Shown: positions 32,637 to 39,998 of the stretch, piece by piece
How positions within the stretch are numbered: position 1 is the stretch's first letter
How the letters are laid out: every line of letters starts with the position of its first letter
DNA from: CAXMST01 sp963793415
GTDB lineage: Bacteria > Actinomycetota > Thermoleophilia > Solirubrobacterales > 70-9
Reading direction: 5' to 3'
DNA length: 64,000 bases
NCBI GenBank assembly: GCA_963793415.1
Contig: CAWCAC010000002.1
Coordinates: forward strand, 1,674,001-1,738,000
The notes under the pieces: model-generated
The model's database searches: none
The model's input: the letters and a program-made list of their open reading frames with translations, nothing else
What the model was told of the DNA's origin: nothing
Position numbers and translations under genes: made by a program

Positions 32637-34855
32637 GTGCTCTGGATCAGCTCCGTGTAGGGGCCGCCCGCGGCGAGCAGCTCCTCGTGGCCGCCGCGCT
32701 CGACGACCGAGCCGCGGTCGAGGACGATGATTTCGTCCGCGTCGCGAATCGCCGAGAGCCTGTGGGCGACGATCACGCAGGAACACCCGTGCCGGCGCAG
32801 CGCCTCGTCCACGCGTTGCTCGGAGACGGCATCGAGCGCGCTCGTCGCCTCGTCGAGGATCAGGATCGAGGGGTCGGCAGCGAGTGCCCGGGCGATCTCG
32901 ATCCGCTGGCGCTGGCCCCCGGAGAGGTCGCGGCCGCCCTCGCCGACGGCCCCGCCAAGCTTGCCTGGGCGGCCGAGGATCTCGGCGTCGATCGCGGCGT
33001 CGCGCAGGGCCGCGACGAGGACCTCGTCGGGCACGGTCTCGTCCCAGAGCGTCAGGTTCTCGCGGACGCTGCCCTCGAACAGGAACGGTTCCTGCTCGAC
33101 GACGCCGATCGAGGCGGCGAGGATGTCGCGCGAGAGCTCGCTGCGCTGCAGGTCGTCGAACAGGATCCGCCCCGACCAGGGCTCGTGCAGGCCGGCGATC
33201 AGACGCGCGATCGTCGACTTGCCGCTGCCTGAGGACCCGACCAGCGCGATCCGCTCGCCCGGGGCCAGCTCGAGCGAGAAGTCCTCGATCAGCGGTCCCG
33301 TCAGCGGGTTGTAGCCGAAGGTCACGTTCTCGAGACGCAGGTGTCCAGAGAGGCGCCGGCGCCGGCCGCGAACGCCGGCCCTCGGTGGCACGGGCTCGGC
33401 CGGCGGGTAGCGCTCGACGTCGTCGAGTCGTCCGATGTCGGCGGCCGCCTCCTGCGCCCGGGCACCGACGTCGGCGAGATCGACGATCGGCTTGTTGAAG
33501 TTGACGATCAGCGTCTGCACGGCGACAAGCAGGCCGACCGTGATCACGCCATCGATCGCCTGGTTGGCCCCGACGAGCAGGATCAGGGCGCCGGAGACGA
33601 TCGTCAGCACCGGCGGCACGACGCCGAGCAGCTGCGTCGGCACGCCGAGTCGCTGAACGCCGGAGACCATGTTCGCCTGCATCCCGGCCCAGCGCGCGAA
33701 GTAGTCCGACTCGCGACCGGAGGACTTCAGCGTCTCCATCAAGGCGATTCCGTTGTACGTGGTCGAGATCACCTTCGAGCGATCCTGCTCGAGCCTGGCG
33801 GTCGCGTCGCGGCGGATCCTGGCGACGACGCGGAGCGCAAGCAGGTTGAGCAAGGCCGTGACGATCCCGATCAGCGCCAGCTTGACGTCGGTGAGCAGCA
33901 GAACGATCGCGAAGAAGACCGCCATCACCGTGCTGACGACCGCCGTCGCGAGGTCGCGCGAGAGGATCTGGGCGACGCGGTCGTTGGCCATCATCCGCGC
34001 CGCGATGTCGGCGGGCTGGCGCTGCGTGAAGAACTCGATCGGCAGTCTGAAGACATGGCGCAGGAAGCGGGCCGAGGTCGAGATCGCCATTCGCGACTCG
34101 AGCCTGAGCAGGTAGTGCTGCTGGAGGACGGTGAGCGCGAACATCAGTAGGGCCGCGGCCGCCGCTCCGAGCGCCAGCGGCAGCGCCCAGGACTCGCGGC
34201 CGGTGACGAGCACCTGATCGACGAAGACGCGCTGCAGGCCTGGCAGCGCCAGGCCGGGTGCGACGATCAGGAAGCTGAGCAGGAGGATCAGCAGCAAGCC
34301 GGAGCGGCCTTGGTCCATCCGCTCCCAGAGGCGGGCGAGCGTCCCCGGCGGGCGCTTCGTGCGTTCGACCTCGTCGCCGTCCTCGAAGACGAGCGCGATG
34401 CCCGTGAACGAGCCGTCGAACTCGTCCCAGCTGACCGAGCGCGGGCCGGTGGCGGGGTCGTTGAGGTAGACGGTGTCGCCCTTCATCCCCTCGACGACGA
34501 CGAAGTGGTCGAAGTTCCAGAAGGCGATCAGCGGCAGCGGCGCGTCGCGGAGGACTTCGGCCTCGAGCTGAAAGCCGCGGGTCTGAAGCCCGTGGGAGCG
34601 CGCGGCGCGGAGCAGGTTGCCTGCATTGGTCCCGTCGCGGGATACGCCGCACTCGATCCGCAGCTGCTCGAGCGGGACGTGCCGACCGCGGTGCGAGAGC
34701 ACGATCGAGAGGCAGGCGGCGCCGCACTCGACAGCCTCCATCTGCAGAACCGTCGGCGTCCGGACGCGTCGCCCGTCGCCGCCGTTGCCGGTCAGCAGGG
34801 GATGCGGAGCGGGGGCGGAATCGCCCGACTCCTTCTCGGGAGCCTCGGCGCTCAC
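32633..34855 (-). CDS. NHLM-type ABC transporter with C39 leader peptidase
   Basis: It would cleave the leader of the modified precursors after the SAG/AAG site and export the cores. The 740-aa protein has an N-terminal C39 peptidase domain: VLQMEAVECGAACLSIVL with catalytic Cys, then FWNFDHFVVVEGM (His) and LNDPATGPRSVSW (Asp). A six-helix permease domain follows (about 165-450), and the ATPase domain has LVGSSGSGKSTIARL, VEQEPFLFEGSVRENLTL, LSGGQRQRIEIARAL and LILDEATSALD. The GTG start at 34855 overlaps the stop of the secretion-protein gene (GTGA). All catalytic residues of both activities appear intact. Confidence 0.92.
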   Translation of the reverse strand: MSAEAPEKESGDSAPAPHPLLTGNGGDGRRVRTPTVLQMEAVECGAACLSIVLSHRGRHVPLEQLRIECGVSRDGTNAGNLLRAARSHGLQTRGFQLEAEVLRDAPLPLIAFWNFDHFVVVEGMKGDTVYLNDPATGPRSVSWDEFDGSFTGIALVFEDGDEVERTKRPPGTLARLWERMDQGRSGLLLILLLSFLIVAPGLALPGLQRVFVDQVLVTGRESWALPLALGAAAAALLMFALTVLQQHYLLRLESRMAISTSARFLRHVFRLPIEFFTQRQPADIAARMMANDRVAQILSRDLATAVVSTVMAVFFAIVLLLTDVKLALIGIVTALLNLLALRVVARIRRDATARLEQDRSKVISTTYNGIALMETLKSSGRESDYFARWAGMQANMVSGVQRLGVPTQLLGVVPPVLTIVSGALILLVGANQAIDGVITVGLLVAVQTLIVNFNKPIVDLADVGARAQEAAADIGRLDDVERYPPAEPVPPRAGVRGRRRRLSGHLRLENVTFGYNPLTGPLIEDFSLELAPGERIALVGSSGSGKSTIARLIAGLHEPWSGRILFDDLQRSELSRDILAASIGVVEQEPFLFEGSVRENLTLWDETVPDEVLVAALRDAAIDAEILGRPGKLGGAVGEGGRDLSGGQRQRIEIARALAADPSILILDEATSALDAVSEQRVDEALRRHGCSCVIVAHRLSAIRDADEIIVLDRGSVVERGGHEELLAAGGPYTELIQST

Positions 34856-35661
34856 CGGTCCCCGAGGACGACGTCGAGCACCGACTGCTCGCCCTGCTGG
34901 ACGTCACCTTCGACCGGTGTCCCCGGCCGCAGACCATACTCGGGCCCGCTGCCGCCGGCCCACTCGATGCCGGTCGGCGTATCGGCTGGGTTCAGCCGGA
35001 CCGTGGCCAGCACCGGGGCCCCCTCGGCCGTGAACTGCTGCACGAGCTCGTCGTTGGAGACGAGCACGTCGATCTGCTGCGGGGAGATCGGGGCACCGTT
35101 TACGGACTCGACGGTGCCGCGGACCGTCCCGAAGGCCTCCTGCGGCGCCGAGGAGACGTTGATGTCGGCCTCCATCCCGGGCGCGACCCCGGCGGCGAGA
35201 TCCTGGGAGAGGAAGAGGTATGCGCGGTCCGGTTCCTCACCGGGCTCGCCTGCGAGCGTGACGACGTCGCTGCCGGGACTGAGCACGCGGCCGGGGGCGG
35301 TTCGTACCTCGAGCACCCGTCCCTCGAATCCGGCCGGGATCCGGGTCGTGCTCCCGTCGGCTGCGTCAACCTCGACCAGCGGGGTGTCGGCCTGGACGTT
35401 CTCGCCGCTGGTGACGAGCACCCGCTCGACCTCGCCCGAGACGCCGCTCTGGACCTCGATCAGCCCGCCCTTGGAGCCGAGCACGCCTTCAGCGGTGACC
35501 CGGCGCGGTATCTCGCCGGCGAGGGCGTAGCCGACGACGCCGAAGACGACGACCGCAAGGGCCAGGGCGGCGAGCCAGCCACGGGGCTTGGCGACCTCGG
35601 GCAGGCTGTCGAGTTGATCAGCCTGCCGCCGCTTCGACAGCGCCCTGGTCCTGAAGCGCAA
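34852..35661 (-). CDS. NHLM-type secretion protein (HlyD/membrane fusion family)
   Basis: This is the adaptor of the RiPP exporter. The 269-aa protein has a basic N-terminus ending RRQADQLDSLPEVAKPRGWL, a single membrane helix (about 28-48), then a beta-rich periplasmic-type part. That part has a biotinyl/lipoyl-like half (GLIEVQSGVSGEVERVLVTS) and a second half (PAGFEGRVLEVRTAPGRVL). The N-terminal 'R..AL.kl.spe.ld.l..v..pr.Wl' pattern is the signature of NHLM secretion proteins and is conserved even in organisms without an outer membrane. It is the first gene of the operon; its start is divergent from the GAF gene across 124 bp, which must hold the export promoter. Confidence 0.88.
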   Translation of the reverse strand: MRFRTRALSKRRQADQLDSLPEVAKPRGWLAALALAVVVFGVVGYALAGEIPRRVTAEGVLGSKGGLIEVQSGVSGEVERVLVTSGENVQADTPLVEVDAADGSTTRIPAGFEGRVLEVRTAPGRVLSPGSDVVTLAGEPGEEPDRAYLFLSQDLAAGVAPGMEADINVSSAPQEAFGTVRGTVESVNGAPISPQQIDVLVSNDELVQQFTAEGAPVLATVRLNPADTPTGIEWAGGSGPEYGLRPGTPVEGDVQQGEQSVLDVVLGDR

Positions 35662-35785
35662 TGCGAGTCCCTTCCCCGTTCGAATCCCCGATGAGGGTCC
35701 GAGGATATGCGAGAGCGGCGGCGGAGGGGAAGCGCGCGGGCTCGGCGGTCGCGAGCCGATACCCTCCCGCTGGAATCGACGGAGG

Positions 35786-36412
35786 ATGGGGATGGCAGAA
35801 GAGCAGCAGGACGGTTCCGCCGGCGGGGCCGAGGCCGGAGGTGTGGAGCGCTCGATTCACGAGGCGCTCGAGATCGCCCGTGAGGCGCTTGGGATGGACG
35901 CGGGGTACGTCGCTCAGTTCAGCGAGGGCGAGCAGGTCTACCGCGAGGTTGCCGGCGACGCCGACTCATTCGACATCCGCCTCGACGAGGGCGTGCCCCT
36001 CGACGGCACCTACTGCAAGCGGATGGTTGCCGGCGACATCCCGAACGTCGTCGCCGACTCGGCCGCCGAGGAGCAGGTGCGCGATCTGGCGCTGACGAAG
36101 ATCGGCGAGATCGGCGCCTACATCGGCGTCCCGATCACCTTCTCCGACGGCCGCATCTACGGCACGGTCTGCGCCGTCAGCCACACCGATCGCAGCGATC
36201 TCAGCGAGCGCGACGTGCTCGTGCTGAGGGCGATCGCGAAGCTGATGGGCTCGGAGCTCGAGCGTGACGCGATCGGCACCGAGAACCGCAAGCTGAGCGC
36301 CCGGGTGGCCGAGCTCGAGACCGAGGTCGGCGAGCTTCAGGAGGCCGTACAGGCGGCCGAGGCGACCGGGGCCGGCGAGTTCGTCGACGTCCGCGGCTGG
36401 CGCCCGAGCTGA
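35786..36412 (+). CDS. GAF-domain protein with C-terminal coiled coil
   Basis: The 208-aa soluble protein has a single GAF sensor domain (about 25-165): YVAQFSEGEQVYREVAGDAD, GVPLDGTYCKRMVAGDIPNV, then IGAYIGVPITFSDGRIYGTV followed by CAVSHTDRSDL. A short helical heptad segment follows (ENRKLSARVAELETEVGELQ), probably a dimerising coiled coil, but no output domain is present. GAF domains bind small ligands or chromophores. The 'YC' motif in the middle resembles bilin or redox-sensing GAF domains, but that alone is weak. It is divergent from the RiPP export operon, so a regulatory link is possible but unproven. The annotated start is ATG at 35786; ATG at 35792 is equally possible. Confidence 0.85.
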   Translation: MGMAEEQQDGSAGGAEAGGVERSIHEALEIAREALGMDAGYVAQFSEGEQVYREVAGDADSFDIRLDEGVPLDGTYCKRMVAGDIPNVVADSAAEEQVRDLALTKIGEIGAYIGVPITFSDGRIYGTVCAVSHTDRSDLSERDVLVLRAIAKLMGSELERDAIGTENRKLSARVAELETEVGELQEAVQAAEATGAGEFVDVRGWRPS

Positions 36413-36417
36413 GTGCT

Positions 36418-36451
36418 CGGCGGTTGACGCGCGTGCGCGCGTCAACCGCCG
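36418..36451. terminator. Perfect 16-bp hairpin between convergent genes
   Basis: CGGCGGTTGACGCGCG (36418-36433) and CGCGCGTCAACCGCCG (36436-36451) are exact reverse complements around a TG centre. The hairpin lies six bases after the GAF gene stop and overlaps the last codons of the convergent membrane-protein gene. It has no T-run on either side, so it may act as a bidirectional terminator or an mRNA 3'-end stabiliser. Confidence 0.55.
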
Positions 36452-37743
36452 ACCGCGTTGCGCAGCTCGCGCAGCCCGGCGGCGGTCGGGCTCGACAACG
36501 GGGTCGGCCGGACGAGGGCGAGCAGCCCGCCGCCGCGGATCTCCTCGGCCGGGGCGCCTTCGGGCGTCCGCAACGCCGCACCACCGTCCTCGACGAGGAC
36601 CCCCTCGAAGCCGCTGCGGCCGGGCGTGTGGCTGGGGTCGTGGATCAGCATCAGCCGGAACGTGCGGCCCTCCGCGCTCGTGCCGCGCCACAGGCGCCGG
36701 ACCGGGCCCGGCAGCGGGAGGTCGAGCCAGCGCTCGTGGACGGCGCCTGGGTCCTCGAGCTCCAGCCTCTCCGCGCGAGCGAATTCCGTAGCGAAGGCGA
36801 GCTTGCCCCACTCTGCGGCCAGCTTCGCGCGCGGGTTGCGGAGCGCGATCGGGAAGATCAGGAAGAAGACGCCGAAGGCCGCGGCCGCCAGCCCGATCGA
36901 GGAGAACGGGTCGCCGAGCAGGACCAGATCGGCGATCGCGAGCAGGAGCAGGATTCCGGCGATCCCGCCGGCCAGCAGCAGCGCTCTGGCCAGCACCCCG
37001 AACCGGAACCCGACCTTGCTGGCGTAGGCGTCGGCCGCTTCCTTGACCGACCGTGGCGGCCGCTCCCAGCTGATCCTGGAAACGCCCTCGACGGTCGACT
37101 GTTCGGCGGGTGGCGGTGCGCGAAGCGGGGCGGCGAACGGGCTCTCGTCCCGGCCGCGCCCCTCGGCACACTCGTCGCGCAGCGTCGAGGCGATCCGCCC
37201 CGCTGACTCCCACAGCGTGCTCAGGTCGTCGCCCTCGCCGAGAATCACCGCGAGCCGGCCGCTGACCAGCTCGAAGAACAGCTCCTCGGGCGCATGCTCA
37301 CCGAGCCAGTCGAGGAAGGTGGGGACGAACAGCCTGCGGAGGAACACCTCGTCGATCGAGGCTGGATGCTCGACCGCGAAGCGGCGCTCGACGGCAACGC
37401 TCTCGAACACGGTCTCGTGATCGAGGCGCTCGAATCCGGAGGCGGTCAGCTCGTACTCGCGGGTCATCCGCCAGGCGGCGTCGCGGCAGAGGAGCCCCGG
37501 AATCCGCGCGATCGTCGCGGGCAGGTGGACGAGGACGACCGGCCTCGCGGTGGCGGCACCCTCGGACGTCTCGACGGCCGGCACGGCGATCGTCGCCTCG
37601 ATTCCCTCGGCGAGCGTCCCGCTCGCGGCCGGTGCGTCGGCGCGCCACAGCGACGGCGTATAGGGGTGGACGACGTAGCCCTGCTCGAGCGTCAACCCCT
37701 GGCTCTCGGCGAGAGCCTCGAGCTTCGACGGCGCCGCGTTCAC
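36442..37743 (-). CDS. Uncharacterised membrane protein, paralogue of the 16.8-18.0 kb protein
   Basis: I do not recognise a named family. The 433-aa protein has a soluble N-terminal half with LPATIARIPGLLCRD, VFESVAVERRFAVEHP and LFVPTFLDWLGEHAPEELFF, which match in order the unknown protein at 16777-18033. Two hydrophobic segments follow near residues 245-290 (LLLAGGIAGILLLLAIADLV and AAAAFGVFFLIFPIAL), then a C-terminal part with LPLPGPVRRLWRG. GTG at 37743 overlaps the fdhD stop as GTGA, so it is co-translated with fdhD. That hints at a link to molybdoenzymes, but its paralogue has no such neighbour. Confidence 0.7.
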   Translation of the reverse strand: MNAAPSKLEALAESQGLTLEQGYVVHPYTPSLWRADAPAASGTLAEGIEATIAVPAVETSEGAATARPVVLVHLPATIARIPGLLCRDAAWRMTREYELTASGFERLDHETVFESVAVERRFAVEHPASIDEVFLRRLFVPTFLDWLGEHAPEELFFELVSGRLAVILGEGDDLSTLWESAGRIASTLRDECAEGRGRDESPFAAPLRAPPPAEQSTVEGVSRISWERPPRSVKEAADAYASKVGFRFGVLARALLLAGGIAGILLLLAIADLVLLGDPFSSIGLAAAAFGVFFLIFPIALRNPRAKLAAEWGKLAFATEFARAERLELEDPGAVHERWLDLPLPGPVRRLWRGTSAEGRTFRLMLIHDPSHTPGRSGFEGVLVEDGGAALRTPEGAPAEEIRGGGLLALVRPTPLSSPTAAGLRELRNAVGG

Positions 37744-38477
37744 CTGACCCGCGCCTCGCCCGTGTAGACGTTCAGGGTCCCGCCACGCGCGAAGCCGCAG
37801 AGGGTCATGCCGAGCTCCTCGGCGAGCGAGATCGCCAGCGAGCTCGGGGCGCCGACGCCGACGAGGATCGGGGCGCCGGCGACAGCGGCCTTCTGCACGA
37901 GCTCGAAAGAAAGCCGGCCGCTGACGCAGAGCAGCTGCCCGTGCAGGGGCAGGCCGCCGTCGCGGAGCGTGGCGCCGATCACCTTGTCCATCGCGTTGTG
38001 GCGGCCGACGTCCTCGCGGGCGCAGAGCAGCTCGCCGCCGCTGTCGAAGAGCCCGGTCGCGTGCATGCCGCCGGTCAGCTCGAAGGCGGGCTGCCGCAGG
38101 CGCTCCGGCAGCGCCGCCAGCAGCGCCCGCGGAACCTCGGGGCCGGCCGGTGCGGGGTTGGCGTCGATCCGGACCTGCTCGATCGCTCCCTTGCCGCAGA
38201 CACCACAGGAGGAGGTCGCGTAGAACGAGCGCTCGCCGGGCTCGGCCAGCAGCGGCCCCCTCACCTCGACGACGTTGCCCTCGAGCTCCGGCCCGGGCCC
38301 GACCTCGTGGGGACCGTCGATCAGCGCCTCGCCGTGGAGGAAGCCGAGCGCCAGCTCCTCGTCGTGGCCGGGCGTCCGCATCGTCACGGCGAGCGGGCGG
38401 CCGTCGACCCGGATCTCGAGCGGCTCCTCGACGGCGACCTCGTCCTCGCGGCCGTCGTGGCACACGCGCTTGTGCAT
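37740..38477 (-). CDS. fdhD: FdhD, sulfurtransferase for formate dehydrogenase cofactor
   Basis: FdhD carries sulfur to the molybdenum cofactor of formate dehydrogenases and binds bis-MGD. The 245-aa protein shows the family order. EEPLEIRVDGRPLAVTMRTP comes first, then DEELALGFLHGEALI, the sulfur-carrying loop SSCGVCGKG with two Cys, and FELTGGMHATGLFD. CAREDVGRHNAMDKVIGATL and ELVQKAAVAGAPILVGVGAP follow. All conserved residues seem intact. ATG at 38477 was chosen; a GTG twelve bases further upstream is possible. It overlaps the unknown membrane-protein gene. The likely client is the FdhF/YdeP-type enzyme encoded at 39999-42242, or the one at 5497. Confidence 0.93.
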   Translation of the reverse strand: MHKRVCHDGREDEVAVEEPLEIRVDGRPLAVTMRTPGHDEELALGFLHGEALIDGPHEVGPGPELEGNVVEVRGPLLAEPGERSFYATSSCGVCGKGAIEQVRIDANPAPAGPEVPRALLAALPERLRQPAFELTGGMHATGLFDSGGELLCAREDVGRHNAMDKVIGATLRDGGLPLHGQLLCVSGRLSFELVQKAAVAGAPILVGVGAPSSLAISLAEELGMTLCGFARGGTLNVYTGEARVR

Positions 38478-38507
38478 CCGCGGATCCACCGCGCCAAGAT
38501 ATCCGCG

Positions 38508-39080
38508 ATGGGCGAAGCGATCTTCTTCGGCGACGCGGTCGAGTTCCGTGCATGGCTGTCCGAGCACGGCGAGACGGCGGACGAGGTGTTCGTCGGCTTC
38601 TACAAGAAGAGCAGCGCGAAGGCGGGTATCAGCTATCCCGAGGCCCGCGACCTGGCGCTCTGCTTCGGCTGGATCGACGGGCGCCTGAACCGGATCGACG
38701 ACGAGCGCCACCAGCTCCGGTTCACGCCGAGGCGCCCGAACAGCGTCTGGAGCAAAGTCAACGTCGAGCGTTACGCCGCGCTCGAGGCCGACGGGAGCAT
38801 GACCGACGCCGGCCGCGCCGCCTGGAAGCGCCGCCGCGAGGACAAGACCGGGATCTACTCGTTCGAGCAGGACGGCGAGCCGGCGCTGCCGCCCAGCTAC
38901 GACGAGCGTCTGCGCGCGAACCCGGGGGCGGCGGAGTTCTTCGACGCCCAGCCGCCCGGATACCGGCGCAACTCGATCCACTTCGTCGTCTCAGCCAAGC
39001 GCGAGGAGACGCGGGAGCGCCGGCTCGCGCGGCTGATCTCCGACTCCGCTTCGGGCGTCCGGATCAAGGAGTTCCGCTAG
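38508..39080 (+). CDS. YdeI/OmpD-associated family protein
   Basis: The 190-aa protein matches the YdeI family (often labelled bacteriocin-protection protein). Motifs are EFRAWLSEHGETADEVFVGF, YPEARDLALCFGWIDGRLNR, RFTPRRPNSVWSKVN and a C-terminal FVVSAKREETRERRLARLIS. Family members have been linked to resistance against cationic peptides in one species, but biochemical function is unknown. A link to the RiPP cluster 3 kb away is conceivable as immunity, but the family is widespread, so I do not claim it. The ATG at 38508 is divergent from fdhD. The truncated DUF5995 gene follows directly. Confidence 0.82.
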   Translation: MGEAIFFGDAVEFRAWLSEHGETADEVFVGFYKKSSAKAGISYPEARDLALCFGWIDGRLNRIDDERHQLRFTPRRPNSVWSKVNVERYAALEADGSMTDAGRAAWKRRREDKTGIYSFEQDGEPALPPSYDERLRANPGAAEFFDAQPPGYRRNSIHFVVSAKREETRERRLARLISDSASGVRIKEFR

Positions 39081-39195
39081 CCGGGAACCGGCGGTCGGGG
39101 CCGGCCGCACCGAGCTCGTTCCCGAGTCCTGGCGCGTTGCCTTCGGGGCGAGTGACAGGGGCGAGGTCCAGGGCCTCGGCAACCTGCTGCTCTCG

Positions 39196-39945
39196 ATGAA
39201 CGCCCACATCAACCGCGACTTCCCGTTCATCCTCTACCGGACCGGCCTCCGCTACCCGGACGGGACGACGCGCAAGCCCGACCACGACGCCTACGGCTCG
39301 CGGCTGCGCGCGCTCTACAAGCCGATGCTGAAGGAGCTCGCGGCCCGCTTCGATCCGACGATCGACGACTACGACGTGCCCGGCACGATCGCCGACGACG
39401 ACGCCCTCTTCGAGCTGCTGGTCCAGTGGCGCGAGAGCGCCTGGCAGAACGCGAAGAAGCTGGCCGAGGCGAAGAGCGACGCCGAGCGCCGCGAGGTCGT
39501 CGCCGGAATCGAGGCGTACGCGAACTTCTGGGCCGAGCTGATCTATTCAGGCTCGCGGTATCTGCCGGGCCAGGGCCCCGAGACCCGGGACGCGTACTGC
39601 GCCGAGCACGGCGGCCAGCTCGGCGGCCGCTACCGGCGTGGGGCGGACGTGGCGCGGCCGGCGCCACGCCCCGTCGTGCTGGATGCGGCCGGCCGGGCGC
39701 TCCGGCTCCGGCTGGTCTGCCCGGACGGCCCGGGTCCGTGCGCAGGGCGGGTGGCGCTCCGGACGCCGAAGCGCCGGGCTCGACTCGGCGGCGCCCGCTT
39801 CGAGATTGCTCGCGGAGAGCAGGAGCGAGTCCGGGTGCCGATCGCCCGCGATCCGGGGCCGGGGCCGGTCCGGGTCACCGTCCGCTCCCGGCTCGGTCCC
39901 GGGGTCAGCGTCGAGCGGGAAGCCGAGCTCGTCCTGGTCGGCTGA
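39196..39945 (+). CDS. DUF5995-like protein, 5'-truncated or lacking a canonical start
   Basis: The first start codon gives 249 aa beginning MNAHINRDFPFILYRTGLR, followed by PDGTTRKPDHDAYGSRLRAL and ALFELLVQWRESAWQNAKKL. These fit my memory of the DUF5995 family. There, 'MNAHIN.DLP' lies internally, after about 70 residues. In the same frame upstream of 39196 the codons still read like the family (ELVPESWRVAFGASDRGEVQ, then GLGNLLLS), yet no start codon exists there and the frame runs back into the ydeI gene. The 5' part of the gene thus appears to have been lost. The C-terminal 100 residues are a separate beta-rich extension. Function is unknown. Confidence 0.55.
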   Translation: MNAHINRDFPFILYRTGLRYPDGTTRKPDHDAYGSRLRALYKPMLKELAARFDPTIDDYDVPGTIADDDALFELLVQWRESAWQNAKKLAEAKSDAERREVVAGIEAYANFWAELIYSGSRYLPGQGPETRDAYCAEHGGQLGGRYRRGADVARPAPRPVVLDAAGRALRLRLVCPDGPGPCAGRVALRTPKRRARLGGARFEIARGEQERVRVPIARDPGPGPVRVTVRSRLGPGVSVEREAELVLVG

Positions 39946-39998
39946 TCCCGCCGACACCGGGGATGCGGTCGGACGGGGAGTCGGCGAGACTGACGAGG

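Noticed and set aside
38508..39080. YdeI-like protein as immunity gene of the RiPP cluster
   Set aside because: It is 3 kb away, divergent from fdhD, and the family is widespread without bacteriocin clusters; there is no direct evidence.
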